DNA from: Arenicola marina
Lineage: Eukaryota; Annelida; Polychaeta; Arenicolidae
DNA length: 64,000 bases
Direction of reading: 5' to 3'
Assembly: GCA_964019135.1 (NCBI GenBank)
Contig: OZ025264.1
Span: forward strand, 37,967,994-38,031,993
Both the position numbers and the translations under genes were made by a program. Under the pieces are notes generated by a model that was not told the origin of the DNA, ran no database searches, and saw only the letters and a list, made by a program, of their open reading frames with translations. Below, piece by piece: positions 24,841 through 38,578 of this stretch (its first letter is position 1; each line of letters begins with the position of its first letter).

Positions 24841-27800
24841 TGGCGCCAGGCAGTACACCCAGCGTCAGTGGCGCCAGGCAGTACACCCAGCGTCAGTGGC
24901 GTCAGGCAGTACATCCAGCGTCAGTGGCGCGAGGCAGTACACCCAGCGTCAGTGGCGCCAGGCAGTACACCCAGCCTTAGTGGCGCCAGGCAGTACACCC
25001 AGCGTCAGTGGCGCGAGGCAGTACACCCAGCGTCAATGGCGCCAGGCAGTACACCCAGCGTTAGTGGCGCCAAGCAGTACACCCAGCGTTATTGGCGCCA
25101 GGCAGTACACCCAGCGTCAGTGGCCTCAGGCAGTACACCCAGCGTTAGTGGCGCCAGGCAGTACACCCAGCGTTAGTGGCGCCAGGCAGTACACCCAGCG
25201 TTAGTGGCGCCAGGCAGTACACCCAGCGTCAGCGGCGCGAGGCAGTACATCCAGGGTCAGTGGCGCCAGGCAGTACACCCAGTGTCAGTGGCGCCAGGCA
25301 GTACACCCAGCGTCAGTGGCGCCAGGCAGTACACCTGGCGCCAATGGCCCCAGGCAGTACACCCAGCGTCAGTGGCGCCAGGCAGTACACCCAGCGTTAG
25401 TGGCGCGAGGCAGTACACCCAGCGTCAGTGGCGCCAGGCAGTACACCCAGCGTCAGTGGCGCCAGGCAGTACACCGAGCGTCAGTGGCGCGAGGCAGTAC
25501 ACCCAGCGTCAGTGGCGCGAGGCAGTACACCCAGCGTTAGTGGCGCGAGGCAGTACACCCAGCGACAGTGGCGCGAGGCAGTACACCCAGCGTCAGTGGC
25601 GCGAGGCAGTACACCCAGCGTTAGTGGCGCCAGGCAGTACACCCAGCGTCAGTGGCGCCAGGCAGTACACCCAGCGTCAGTGGCGCCAGGCAATACACCC
25701 AGCGTCAGTGGCGCCAAGCAGGACACCCATCCTTAGTGGCGCAAGGCAGTACACCCAGCGTCAGTGGCGCGAGGCAGTACACCCAGCGTCAGTGGCGCGA
25801 GGCAGTACACCCAGCGTTAGTGGCGCGCGGCAGTACACTCAGCGTTAGTGGCGCCATGCAGTACACCCAGCGTTAGTGGCGCCAAGCAGTACACCCCGCG
25901 TTACTGGCGGCAGGCAGTTCACCCAGCGTCAGTGGCGCCAGGCAGTACACCCAGCGTCAGTGGCGCCAGGCAGTACACCCAGCGTCAGTGGCGCGAGGCA
26001 GAACACCCAGCGTCAGTGGCGCGAGGCAGTACACCCAGCGTCAGTGGCGCCAGGCAGTACACCCAGCGTCAGTGGCGCGAGGCCGTACACCCAGCGTCAA
26101 TGGCGCCAGGCAGTACACTCAGCGTTAGTGGCGCCAAGCAGTACACCCAGCGTTATTGGCGCCAGGCAGTACACCCAGCGTTAGTGGCGCCAGGCAGTAC
26201 ACCCAGCGTTAGTGGCGCCAGGCAGTACACCCAGCGTTAGTGGCGCCAAGCGGTACACCCAGCGTTATTGGCGCCAGGCAGTACACCTAGCGTCAGTGGC
26301 GTCAGGCAGTACACCCAGCGTCAGTGGCGCCAGGCAATGCACCCAGCGTTAATGGCGGAAGGCAGTACACCCAGCGTCAGTGGCGCCAGGCAGTAAACCC
26401 AGCGTCAATGGCGCCAGGCAGTACACCCAGCGTTAGTGGCGCGAGGCAGTACACCCAGCGTCAGTGGCGCCAGGCAGTACACCCAGCGTTAGTGGCGCCA
26501 GGCAGTACACCCAGCGTCAGCGGCGCCACGCAGTACACCCAGCGTCAGTGGCGCCAGGCTTACATCCAGCGTCAGTGGCGCCAGGCAGTACACCCAGCGT
26601 CAGTGGCGCCAGGCAGTACACCCAGCGTCAGTTGGGCCAGGCAGTAAACCCAGTGTCAGTGGCGCGAGGCAGTACACCCAGCGTCAGTGGCGCCAGCCAG
26701 TACACCAAGCGTCAGTGGCGCCATCCAGTACACCCAGCGTCAGTGGCGCCAGGCAGTACACCCAGTGTCAGTGGCGCGAGGCAGTGCACCCAGCGTCAGT
26801 GGCGCGATGCAGTACACCCAGCGTTAGTGGCGCCAGGCAGTACACCCAGCCTTAGTGGCGCCAGCCAGTACACCCAGCGTCAGTGGCGCCAGGCAGTACA
26901 CCCAGCGTCAGTGGCGCCAGGCAGTACACCCAGCGTCAGTGGCGTCAGGCAGTACATCCAGCGTCAGTGGCGCGAGGCAGTACACCCAGCGTCAGTGGCG
27001 CCAGGCAGTACACCCAGCCTTAGTGGCGCCAGGCAGTACACCCAGCGTCAGTGGCGCGAGGCAGTACACCCAGCGTCAATGGCGCCAGGCAGTACACCCA
27101 GCGTTAGTGGCGCCAAGCAGTACACCCAGCGTTATTGGCGCCAGGCAGTACACCCAGCGTCAGTGGCCTCAGGCAGTACACCCAGCGTTAGTGGCGCCAG
27201 GCAGTACACCCAGCGTTAGTGGCGCCAGGCAGTACACCCAGCGTTAGTGGCGCCAGGCAGTACACCCAGCGTCAGCGGCGCGAGGCAGTACATCCAGGGT
27301 CAGTGGCGCCAGGCAGTACACCCAGTGTCAGTGGCGCCAGGCAGTACACCCAGCGTCAGTGGCGCCAGGCAGTACACCTGGCGCCAATGGCCCCAGGCAG
27401 TACACCCAGCGTCAGTGGCGCCAGGCAGTACACCCAGCGTTAGTGGCGCGAGGCAGTACACCCAGCGTCAGTGGCGCGAGGCAATACACCCAGCGTTAGT
27501 GGCGCCAGGCAGTACACCCAGCGTCAGCCGCGCCAGGCAGTACACCCAGCGTTAGTGGCGGGAGGCAGTACACCCATCGTTAGTGGCGCGAGGCAGTACA
27601 CCCAGCGTTAGTGGCGGGAGGCGGTACACCCAGCGTCAGTGACGCCAGGCGGTACACCCAGCGTTAGTGGCGCCAGGCAGTACACCCAGCGTCAGTGGCG
27701 CCAGGCAGTACACCCAGCGTTAGTGGCGCCAGGCAGTACACCCAGCGTTAGTGGCGCGAGGCAGTACACCCAGCGTTAGTGGCGCCAGGCAGTACACCCA

Positions 27801-29122
27801 GCGTCAGTGGCGCCAGGCAGTACATCCAGCGTCAGTGGCGTCAGGCGGTACACCCAGCGTCAGTGGCGCCAGGCAGTACACCCAGCGTCAATGGCGCCAG
27901 GCAGTACACCCAGCGTCAGTGGCACCAGGCAGTACACCCGGCGTCAATGGCGCCAAGCAGTACACCCAGCGTCAATGGCGCCAGGCAGTACACACAGCGT
28001 CAGTGGGGCCAGGCAGTACACCCAGCGTCAGCGGCGCCACGCAGTACACCCAGCGTCAGTGGCGCCAGGCTTTACATCCAGCGTCAGTGGCGCCAGGCAG
28101 TACACCCAGCGTCAGTGGCGCCAGGCAGTACACCCAGCGTCAGTTGGGCCAGGCAGTAAACCCAGCGTTAGTGGCGCGAGGCAGTACACCCAGCGTCAGT
28201 GGCGCGGAGCAGTACACCCAGCGTTAGTGGCGCCAGGCAGTACACCCAGCGTTAGTGGCGCGAGGCAGTACACCCAGCGTTAGTGGCGCCAAGCAGTACA
28301 CCAAGCGTTAGAGGCGGCAGGCAGTACACCCAGCGTCAGTTGCGCCAGGCAGTACACCCAGCGTCAGTGGCGCCAGGCAGTACACCCAGCGTCAGTGGCG
28401 TCAGGCAGTACACCCAGCGTCAGTGGCGCGAGGCAGTACACCCAGCGTCAGTGGCGCCAGGCAGTACACCCAGCGTTAGTGGCGCCAGGCAGTACACCCA
28501 GCGTCAGTGGCGCGAGGCAGTACACCCAGCGTCAATGGCGCCAGGCAGTACACCCCGCGTTAGTGGCGCCAAGCAGTACACCCAGCGTCAGTGGCGCGAG
28601 GCCGTACACCCAGCGTCAATGGCGCCAGGCAGCACACCCAGCGTTAGTGGCGCCAGGCAGTACACCCAGCGTTAGTGGCGCCAGGCAGTACACCCAGCGT
28701 TAGTGGCGCCAAGCGGTACACCCAGCGTTAGTGGCGCCAGGCAGTACACCCAGCGTTAGTGGCGCCAGGCAGTACACCCAGCGTTAGTGGCGCCAAGCGG
28801 TACACCCGGCGTTATTGGCGCCAGGCAGTACACCCAGCGTCAGTGGCGTCAGGCAGTACACCCAGCGTCAGTGGCGCCAGGCAATACACCCAGCGTCAAT
28901 GGCGCCAGGCAGTACACCCAGCGTTAGTGGCGCGAGGCAGTACACCTAGCGTCAGAGGCGCCAGGCAGTACACCCAGCTTTAGTGGCGCCAGGCAGTACA
29001 CCCAGCGTCAGCGGCGCCACGCAGTACACCCAGCGTCAGTGGCGCCAGGCTTTACATCCAGCGTCCGTGGCGCCAGGCAGTACACCCAGCGTCAGTGGCG
29101 CCAGGCAGTACACCCAGCGTCA
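24841..29122 (+). repeat. 4,227-bp nested duplication, copy B
   Basis: Direct copy of 20614-24840, with 55 further bases of junction homology up to 29122. There GTCAGTTGGTCC replaces GTCAGTGGCGTC. From 29123 onward the order rejoins that at 37352 in the sister 7.1-kb segment, which confirms that the whole 4.2 kb was inserted by duplication. Confidence 0.92.
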
Positions 29123-30339
29123 GTTGGTCCAGGCAGTAAACCCAGCGTTAGTGGCGCGAGGCAGTACACCCAGCGTTAGTGGCGCGAGGCAGTACACCCA
29201 GCGTTAGTGGCGCCAGGCAGTACACCCAGCGTCAGTGGCGCCAGGCAGTACACCCAGCGTCAGTGGCGTCAGGCGGTACACCCAGCGTCAGTGGCGCCAG
29301 GCAGTACACCCAGCGTCAATGGCGCCAGGCAGTACACCCAGCGTCAGTGGCACCAGGCAGTACACCCAGCGTCAGTGGCGCCAAGCAGTACACCCAGCGT
29401 CAATGGCGCCAGGCAGTACACACAGCGTCAGTGGGGCCAGGCAGTACACCCAGCGTTAGTGGCGCGAGGTAGTACACCCAGCGTCAGCGGCGCCAGGCAG
29501 TACACCCAGCGTCAGTGGCGCCAGGCAGTGCACCCAGCGTCAGTGGCGCCAGGCAGTACACCTAGCGTCAGTTGGGCCAGGCAGTACACCCAGCGTCAGT
29601 GGCGCCAGGCAGTACACCCAGCGTCAGTGGCGCAAGGCAGTACACCCAGCGTCAGTGGCGCCAGGCAGTAAACCCAGCGTTAGTGGCGCGAGGCAGTACA
29701 CCCAGCGTCAGTGGCGCGAGGCAGTACACCCAGCGTCAGTGGCGCCAGGCAGTACACCCAGCGTTAGTGGCGCGAGGCAGTACACCCAGCGTCAATGGCG
29801 CCAGGCAGTACACCCAGCGTTAGTGGCGCCAAGCAGTACACCCAGCGTTATTGGCGCCAGGCAGTACACCCAGCGTCAGTGGCGCCAGGCAGTACACCCA
29901 GCGTTAGTGGCGCGAGGCAGTACACCCAGCGTTGGTGGCGCCAGGCAGTACACCCAGCGTCAGTGGCGCCAGGCAGTACACTCAGTGTCAGTGGCGCCAG
30001 GCCGTACACCCAGCGTCAGTGGCGCGAGGCAGTACACCCAGCGTCAGTGGCGCCAGCCAGTACACCCAGCGTCAGTGGCGCCATCCAGTACACCCAGCGT
30101 CAGTGGCGCCAGGCAGTACACCCAGTGTCAGTGGCGCGAGGCAGTACACCCAGCGTCAGTGGCGCGAGGCAGTACACCCAGCGTTAGTGGCGCGCGGCAG
30201 TACACTCAGCGTTAGTGGCGCCATGCAGTACACCCAGCGTTAGTGGCGCCAAGCAGTACACCCCGCGTTAGTGGCGGCAGGCAGTACACCCAGCGTCAGT
30301 GGCGCCAGGCAGTACACCCAGCGTCAGTGGCGCCAGGCA

Positions 30340-31458
30340 GTACACCCAGCGTCAGTGGCGCGAGGCGGTACACCCAGCGTCAGTGGCCCCAGGCAGTACA
30401 CCCAGCGTCAATGGCGCCAGGCAGTACACCCAGCGTCAGTGGCACCAGGCAGTACACCCGGCGTCAATGGCGCCAAGCAGTACACCCAGCGTCAATGGCG
30501 CCAGGCAGCACACCCAGCGTCAGTGGGGCCAGGCAGTACACCCAGCGTCAGCGGCGCCACGCAGTACACCCAGCGTCAGTGGCGCCAGGCTTTACATCCA
30601 GCGTCAGTGGCGCCAGGCAGTACACCCAGCGTCAGTGGCGCCAGGCAGTACACCCAGCGTCAGTTGGGCCAGGCAGTACACCCAGCGTTAGTGGCGCCAG
30701 GCAGTACACCTAGCGTCAGTGGCGCCAGGCAATACACCCAACGTCAGTGGCGCCAGGCAGTACACCCAGCGTCAGTGGCGCGAGGCAGTACACCCAGCTT
30801 CAGTGGCGCCAGCCAGTACACCCAGCGTCAGTGGCGCCAGGCAGTACACCCAGCGTCAGTGGCGCCAGGCAGTACACTCAGTGTCAGTGGCGCCAGGCCG
30901 TACACCCAGCGTCGGTGGCGCGAGGCAGTACACCCAGCGTCAGTGGCGCCAGCCAGTACACCCAGCGTCAGTGGCGCCAGGCAGTACACCCAGCGTCAGT
31001 GGCGCCAGGCAGTACACCCAGTGTCAGTGGCGCGAGGCAGTACACCCAGCGTCAGTGGCGCGAGGCAGTACACCCAGCGTTAGTGGCGCCAGGCGTACAC
31101 CCAGCGTTAGTGGCGCCAGGCAGTACACCCAGCGTTAGTGGCGCCAAGCGGTACACCCCGCGTTATTGGCGCCAGGCAGTACACCCAGCGTCAGTGGCGT
31201 CAGGCAGTACACCCAGCGTCAGTGGCGCCAGGCAATACACCCAGCGTTAGTGGCGCCAAGCAGTACACCCAGCGTTAGTGGCGGAAGGCGGTACACCCAG
31301 CGTCAGTGGCGCCAGGCAGTACACCCAGCGTTAGTGGCGCCAGGCAGAACACCCAGCGTCAGTGGCGCGAGGCAGTACACCCAGCGTCAGTGGCGCGGGG
31401 CAGTACACCCAGCGTCAGTGGCACCAGGCAGTATACCCAGCGTCAGTGGCGCGAGGCG
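30340..31458 (+). repeat. 1,119-bp tandem duplication, copy A
   Basis: Spacing of 1,119 bp is 40 units minus 1 bp, the missing base being in the 27-bp unit at 31094/31095. It spans the junction of the two 7.1-kb segments, so it formed after them. A distinctive GGCGCGAGGCGG unit followed by GTGGCCCCAGG starts each copy, near 30355 and 31474. Confidence 0.92.
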
Positions 31459-32577
31459 GTACACCCAGCGTCAGTGGCGCGAGGCGGTACACCCAGCGTC
31501 AGTGGCCCCAGGCAGTACACCCAGCGTCAATGGCGCCAGGCAGTACACCCAGCGTCAGTGGCACCAGGCAGTACACCCGGCGTCAATGGCGCCAAGCAGT
31601 ACACCCAGCGTCAATGGCGCCAGGCAGCACACCCAGCGTCAGTGGGGCCAGGCAGTACACCCAGCGTCAGCGGCGCCACGCAGTACACCCAGCGTCAGTG
31701 GCGCCAGGCTTTACATCCAGCGTCAGTGGCGCCAGGCAGTACACCCAGCGTCAGTGGCGCCAGGCAGTACACCCAGCGTCAGTTGGGCCAGGCAGTACAC
31801 CCAGCGTTAGTGGCGCCAGGCAGTACACCTAGCGTCAGTGGCGCCAGGCAATACACCCAACGTCAGTGGCGCCAGGCAGTACACCCAGCGTCAGTGGCGC
31901 GAGGCAGTACACCCAGCTTCAGTGGCGCCAGCCAGTACACCCAGCGTCAGTGGCGCCAGGCAGTACACCCAGCGTCAGTGGCGCCAGGCAGTACACTCAG
32001 TGTCAGTGGCGCCAGGCCGTACACCCAGCGTCGGTGGCGCGAGGCAGTACACCCAGCGTCAGTGGCGCCAGCCAGTACACCCAGCGTCAGTGGCGCCAGG
32101 CAGTACACCCAGCGTCAGTGGCGCCAGGCAGTACACCCAGTGTCAGTGGCGCGAGGCAGTACACCCAGCGTCAGTGGCGCGAGGCAGTACACCCAGCGTT
32201 AGTGGCGCCAGGCGTACACCCAGCGTTAGTGGCGCCAGGCAGTACACCCAGCGTTAGTGGCGCCAAGCGGTACACCCCGCGTTATTGGCGCCAGGCAGTA
32301 CACCCAGCGTCAGTGGCGTCAGGCAGTACACCCAGCGTCAGTGGCGCCAGGCAATACACCCAGCGTTAGTGGCGCCAAGCAGTACACCCAGCGTTAGTGG
32401 CGGAAGGCGGTACACCCAGCGTCAGTGGCGCCAGGCAGTACACCCAGCGTTAGTGGCGCCAGGCAGAACACCCAGCGTCAGTGGCGCGAGGCAGTACACC
32501 CAGCGTCAGTGGCGCGGGGCAGTACACCCAGCGTCAGTGGCACCAGGCAGTATACCCAGCGTCAGTGGCGCCAGGCA
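31459..32577 (+). repeat. 1,119-bp tandem duplication, copy B
   Basis: Direct copy of 30340-31458 with its own 27-bp unit at 32213/32214. The match ends near 32569-32577, after which the order again follows 18.07 kb onward of the sister segment. The two copies look identical over the compared variants. Confidence 0.9.
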
Positions 32578-35500
32578 GTGCACCCAGCGTCAGTGGCGCG
32601 AGGCAGTAGACCCAGCGTCAGTGGCGCCAGGCAGTACACCCAGCGTCAGCGGCGCGAGGCAGTACATCCAGCGTCAGTGGCGCCAGGCAGTACACCCAGC
32701 GTCAGTGGCGCCAGGCAGTACACCCAGCGTCAGTGGCGCCAGGCGGTACACCCAGCGTCAGTGGCGCCAGGCAGTACACCCAGCGTCAGTGGCACCAGGC
32801 AGTACACCCAGCGTCAATGGCGCCAAGCAGTACACCCAGCGTCAATGGCGCCAGGCAGTACACACAGCGTCAGTGGGGCCAGGCAGTACACCCAGCGTTA
32901 GTGGCGCGAGGCAGTAGACCCAGCGTCAGCGGCGCCAGGCAGTACACCCAGCGTCAGTGGCGCCAGGCAATACACCCAGCGTCAGTGGCGCCAAGCAGTA
33001 CACCCGGCGTCAGTGGCGCCAGGCAGTACACCCAGCGTCAATGGCGCCAGGCAGTACACCCAGCGTTAGTGGCGCCAGGCAGTACACCTAGCGTCAGTGG
33101 CGCCAGGCAATACACCCAGCGTCAGTGGCGCCAGGCAGTACACCCAGCGACAGTGGCGCGAGGCAGTACACCCAGCGTCAGTGGCGCCAACCACTACACC
33201 GAGCGTCAGTGGCGCCAGGCAGTACACCCAGCGTCAGTGGCGCCAGGCAGTACACTCAGTGTCAGTGGCGCCATGCCGTACACCCAGCGTCAGTGGCGGG
33301 AGGCGGTACACCCAGCGTTAGTGGCGCCAGGCAGTACACCCAGCGTCAGTGGCGCGAGGCAGTACACCCAGCGTTAGTGGCGCGAGACAGTACACCCAGC
33401 GTCAGTGGCGCCAGGCTTTACACCCAGCGTTAGTGGCGCCAGGCAGTACACCCAGCCTCAGTGGCGGCAGGCAGTACACCCAGCGTCAGTGGCGCCAGGC
33501 AGTACACCCAGCGTTAGTGGCGCGAGGCAGTACAACCAGCGTCAATGGCGCCAGGCAGTACACCCAGCGTCAGTGGCGCCAGGCAGTACACCCAGCGTCA
33601 GTGGCGCCAGGCAGTACACCCAGCGTTAGTGGCGCCGGGCAGTTCACCCAGCGTCAGTGGCGCCAGGCAGTACACCGAGCGTCAGTGGCGCGAGGCAGTA
33701 CACCCAGCGTCAGTGGCGCGAGGCAGTACACCCAGCGTTAGTGGCGCGAGGCAGTACACCCAGCGACAGTGGCGCGAGGCAGTACACCCAGCGTCAGTGG
33801 CGCGAGGCAGTACACCCAGCGTTAGTGGCGCCAGGCAGTACACCCAGCGTCAGTGGCGCCAGGCAGTACACCCAGCGTCAGTGGCGCCAGGCAATACACC
33901 CAGCGTCAGTGGCGCCAAGCAGGACACCCATCCTTAGTGGCGCAAGGCAGTACACCCAGCGTCAGTGGCGCGAGGCAGTACACCCAGCGTCAGTGGCGCG
34001 AGGCAGTACACCCAGCGTTAGTGGCGCGCGGCAGTACACTCAGCGTTAGTGGCGCCATGCAGTACACCCAGCGTTAGTGGCGCCAAGCAGTACACCCCGC
34101 GTTACTGGCGGCAGGCAGTTCACCCAGCGTCAGTGGCGCCAGGCAGTACACCCAGCGTCAGTGGCGCCAGGCAGTACACCCAGCGTCAGTGGCGCGAGGC
34201 AGAACACCCAGCGTCAGTGGCGCGAGGCAGTACACCCAGCGTCAGTGGCGCCAGGCAGTACACCCAGCGTTAGTGGCGCCAGGCAGTACACCCAGCGTCA
34301 GTGGCGCGAGGCCGTACACCCAGCGTCAATGGCGCCAGGCAGTACACTCAGCGTTAGTGGCGCCAAGCAGTACACCCAGCGTTATTGGCGCCAGGCAGTA
34401 CACCCAGCGTTAGTGGCGCCAGGCAGTACACCCAGCGTTAGTGGCGCCAGGCAGTACACCCAGCGTTAGTGGCGCCAAGCGGTACACCCAGCGTTATTGG
34501 CGCCAGGCAGTACACCTAGCGTCAGTGGCGTCAGGCAGTACACCCAGCGTCAGTGGCGCCAGGCAATGCACCCAGCGTTAATGGCGGAAGGCAGTACACC
34601 CAGCGTCAGTGGCGCCAGGCAGTAAACCCAGCGTCAATGGCGCCAGGCAGTACACCCAGCGTTAGTGGCGCGAGGCAGTACACCCAGCGTCAGTGGCGCC
34701 AGGCAGTACACCCAGCGTTAGTGGCGCCAGGCAGTACACCCAGCGTCAGCGGCGCCACGCAGTACACCCAGCGTCAGTGGCGCCAGGCTTACATCCAGCG
34801 TCAGTGGCGCCAGGCAGTACACCCAGCGTCAGTGGCGCCAGGCAGTACACCCAGCTTCAGTTGGGCCAGGCAGTAAACCCAGTGTCAGTGGCGCGAGGCA
34901 GTACACCCAGCGTCAGTGGCGCCAGCCAGTACACCAAGCGTCAGTGGCGCCATCCAGTACACCCAGCGTCAGTGGCGCCAGGCAGTACACCCAGTGTCAG
35001 TGGCGCGAGGCAGTGCACCCAGCGTCAGTGGCGCGATGCAGTACACCCAGCGTTAGTGGCGCCAGGCAGTACACCCAGCCTTAGTGGCGCCAGCCAGTAC
35101 ACCCAGCGTCAGTGGCGCCAGGCAGTACACCCAGCGTCAGTGGCGCCAGGCAGTACACCCAGCGTCAGTGGCGTCAGGCAGTACATCCAGCGTCAGTGGC
35201 GCGAGGCAGTACACCCAGCGTCAGTGGCGCCAGGCAGTACACCCAGCCTTAGTGGCGCCAGGCAGTACACCCAGCGTCAGTGGCGCGAGGCAGTACACCC
35301 AGCGTCAATGGCGCCAGGCAGTACACCCAGCGTTAGTGGCGCCAAGCAGTACACCCAGCGTTATTGGCGCCAGGCAGTACACCCAGCGTCAGTGGCCTCA
35401 GGCAGTACACCCAGCGTTAGTGGCGCCAGGCAGTACACCCAGCGTTAGTGGCGCCAGGCAGTACACCCAGCGTTAGTGGCGCCAGGCAGTACACCCAGCG

Positions 35501-36594
35501 TCAGCGGCGCGAGGCAGTACATCCAGGGTCAGTGGCGCCAGGCAGTACACCCAGTGTCAGTGGCGCCAGGCAGTACACCCAGCGTCAGTGGCGCCAGGCA
35601 GTACACCTGGCGCCAATGGCCCCAGGCAGTACACCCAGCGTCAGTGGCGCCAGGCAGTACACCCAGCGTTAGTGGCGCGAGGCAGTACACCCAGCGTCAG
35701 TGGCGCGAGGCAATACACCCAGCGTTAGTGGCGCCAGGCAGTACACCCAGCGTCAGCCGCGCCAGGCAGTACACCCAGCGTTAGTGGCGGGAGGCAGTAC
35801 ACCCATCGTTAGTGGCGCGAGGCAGTACACCCAGCGTTAGTGGCGGGAGGCGGTACACCCAGCGTCAGTGACGCCAGGCGGTACACCCAGCGTTAGTGGC
35901 GCCAGGCAGTACACCCAGCGTCAGTGGCGCCAGGCAGTACACCCAGCGTTAGTGGCGCCAGGCAGTACACCCAGCGTTAGTGGCGCGAGGCAGTACACCC
36001 AGCGTTAGTGGCGCCAGGCAGTACACCCAGCGTCAGTGGCGCCAGGCAGTACATCCAGCGTCAGTGGCGTCAGGCGGTACACCCAGCGTCAGTGGCGCCA
36101 GGCAGTACACCCAGCGTCAATGGCGCCAGGCAGTACACCCAGCGTCAGTGGCACCAGGCAGTACACCCGGCGTCAATGGCGCCAAGCAGTACACCCAGCG
36201 TCAATGGCGCCAGGCAGTACACACAGCGTCAGTGGGGCCAGGCAGTACACCCAGCGTCAGCGGCGCCACGCAGTACACCCAGCGTCAGTGGCGCCAGGCT
36301 TTACATCCAGCGTCAGTGGCGCCAGGCAGTACACCCAGCGTCAGTGGCGCCAGGCAGTACACCCAGCGTCAGTTGGGCCAGGCAGTAAACCCAGCGTTAG
36401 TGGCGCGAGGCAGTACACCCAGCGTCAGTGGCGCGAGGCAGTACACCCAGCGTTAGTGGCGCCAGGCAGTACACCCAGCGTTAGTGGCGCGAGGCAGTAC
36501 ACCCAGCGTTAGTGGCGCCAAGCAGTACACCAAGCGTTAGAGGCGGCAGGCAGTACACCCAGCGTCAGTTGCGCCAGGCAGTACACCCAGCGTC

Positions 36595-38578
36595 AGTGGC
36601 GCCAGGCAGTACACCCAGCGTCAGTGGCGTCAGGCAGTACACCCAGCGTCAGTGGCGCGAGGCAGTACACCCAGCGTCAGTGGCGCCAGGCAGTACACCC
36701 AGCGTTAGTGGCGCCAGGCAGTACACCCAGCGTCAGTGGCGCGAGGCAGTACACCCAGCGTCAATGGCGCCAGGCAGTACACCCAGCGTTAGTGGCGCCA
36801 AGCAGTACACCCAGCGTCAGTGGCGCGAGGCCGTACACCCAGCGTCAATGGCGCCAGGCAGCACACCCAGCGTTAGTGGCGCCAGGCAGTACACCCAGCG
36901 TTAGTGGCGCCAGGCAGTACACCCAGCGTTAGTGGCGCCAAGCGGTACACCCAGCGTTAGTGGCGCCAGGCAGTACACCCAGCGTTAGTGGCGCCAGGCA
37001 GTACACCCAGCGTTAGTGGCGCCAAGCGGTACACCCAGCGTTATTGGCGCCAGGCAGTACACCCAGCGTCAGTGGCGTCAGGCAGTACACCCAGCGTCAG
37101 TGGCGCCAGGCAATACACCCAGCGTCAATGGCGCCAGGCAGTACACCCAGCGTTAGTGGCGCGAGGCAGTACACCTAGCGTCAGAGGCGCCAGGCAGTAC
37201 ACCCAGCTTTAGTGGCGCCAGGCAGTACACCCAGCGTCAGCGGCGCCACGCAGTACACCCAGCGTCAGTGGCGCCAGGCTTTACATCCAGCGTCCGTGGC
37301 GCCAGGCAGTACACCCAGCGTCAGTGGCGCCAGGCAGTACACCCAGCGTCAGTTGGTCCAGGCAGTAAACCCAGCGTTAGTGGCGCGAGGCAGTACACCC
37401 AGCGTTAGTGGCGCGAGGCAGTACACCCAGCGTTAGTGGCGCCAGGCAGTACACCCAGCGTCAGTGGCGCCAGGCAGTACACCCAGCGTCAGTGGCGTCA
37501 GGCGGTACACCCAGCGTCAGTGGCGCCAGGCAGTACACCCAGCGTCAATGGCGCCAGGCAGTACACCCAGCGTCAGTGGCACCAGGCAGTACACCCAGCG
37601 TCAGTGGCGCCAAGCAGTACACCCAGCGTCAATGGCGCCAGGCAGTACACACAGCGTCAGTGGGGCCAGGCAGTACACCCAACGTTAGTGGCGCGAGGTA
37701 GTACACCCAGCGTCAGCGGCGCCAGGCAGTACACCCAGCGTCAGTGGCGCCAGGCAGTGCACCCAGCGTCAGTGGCGCCAGGCAGTACACCTAGCGTCAG
37801 TTGGGCCAGGCAGTACACCCAGCGTCAGTGGCGCCAGGCAGTACACCCAGCGTCAGTGGCGCAAGGCAGTACACCCAGCGTCAGTGGCGCCAGGCAGTAA
37901 ACCCAGCGTTAGTGGCGCGAGGCAGTACACCCAGCGTCAGTGGCGCGAGGCAGTACACCCAGCGTCAGTGGCGCCAGGCAGTACACCCAGCGTTAGTGGC
38001 GCGAGGCAGTACACCCAGCGTCAATGGCGCCAGGCAGTACACCCAGCGTTAGTGGCGCCAAGCAGTACACCCAGCGTTATTGGCGCCAGGCAGTACACCC
38101 AGCGTCAGTGGCGCCAGGCAGTACACCCAGCGTTAGTGGCGCGAGGCAGTACACCCAGCGTTGGTGGCGCCAGGCAGTACACCCAGCGTCAGTGGCGCCA
38201 GGCAGTACACTCAGTGTCAGTGGCGCCAGGCCGTACACCCAGCGTCAGTGGCGCGAGGCAGTACACCCAGCGTCAGTGGCGCCAGCCAGTACACCCAGCG
38301 TCAGTGGCGCCATCCAGTACACCCAGCGTCAGTGGCGCCAGGCAGTACACCCAGTGTCAGTGGCGCGAGGCAGTACACCCAGCGTCAGTGGCGCGAGGCA
38401 GTACACCCAGCGTTAGTGGCGCGCGGCAGTACACTCAGCGTTAGTGGCGCCATGCAGTACACCCAGCGTTAGTGGCGCCAAGCAGTACACCCCGCGTTAG
38501 TGGCGGCAGGCAGTACACCCAGCGTCAGTGGCGCCAGGCAGTACACCCAGCGTCAGTGGCGCCAGGCAGTACACCCAG
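36595..38578 (+). repeat. Block repeated 2,968 bp downstream, copy A
   Basis: Matches 39563-41546 at a spacing of exactly 106 units, with no odd-length unit between. It begins after C at 36594 (T at 39562) and ends at 38578, where CCCAGCGTC faces CCCAGGGTT. Only 1,984 of the 2,968 bp match, so the rest of the original period has been replaced or deleted since. Confidence 0.88.

Larger units (their letters stand above)
17291..30670 (+). repeat. Expanded copy A of an ancestral 7.1-kb segment
   Basis: The left part matches 30671 onward and 31790 onward (spacings 13,380 and 14,499 bp). The right part matches 35476-38907 (spacing 8,229 bp). The change of spacing arises because this copy contains two later internal duplications of 2,043 and 4,227 bp. 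Removing them leaves 13,380 - 2,043 - 4,227 = 7,110 bp, or 254 units minus 2. The two missing bases are one GGCGTAC unit and one GGCTTACATCC unit, as expected for a single ancestral segment. Confidence 0.88.
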
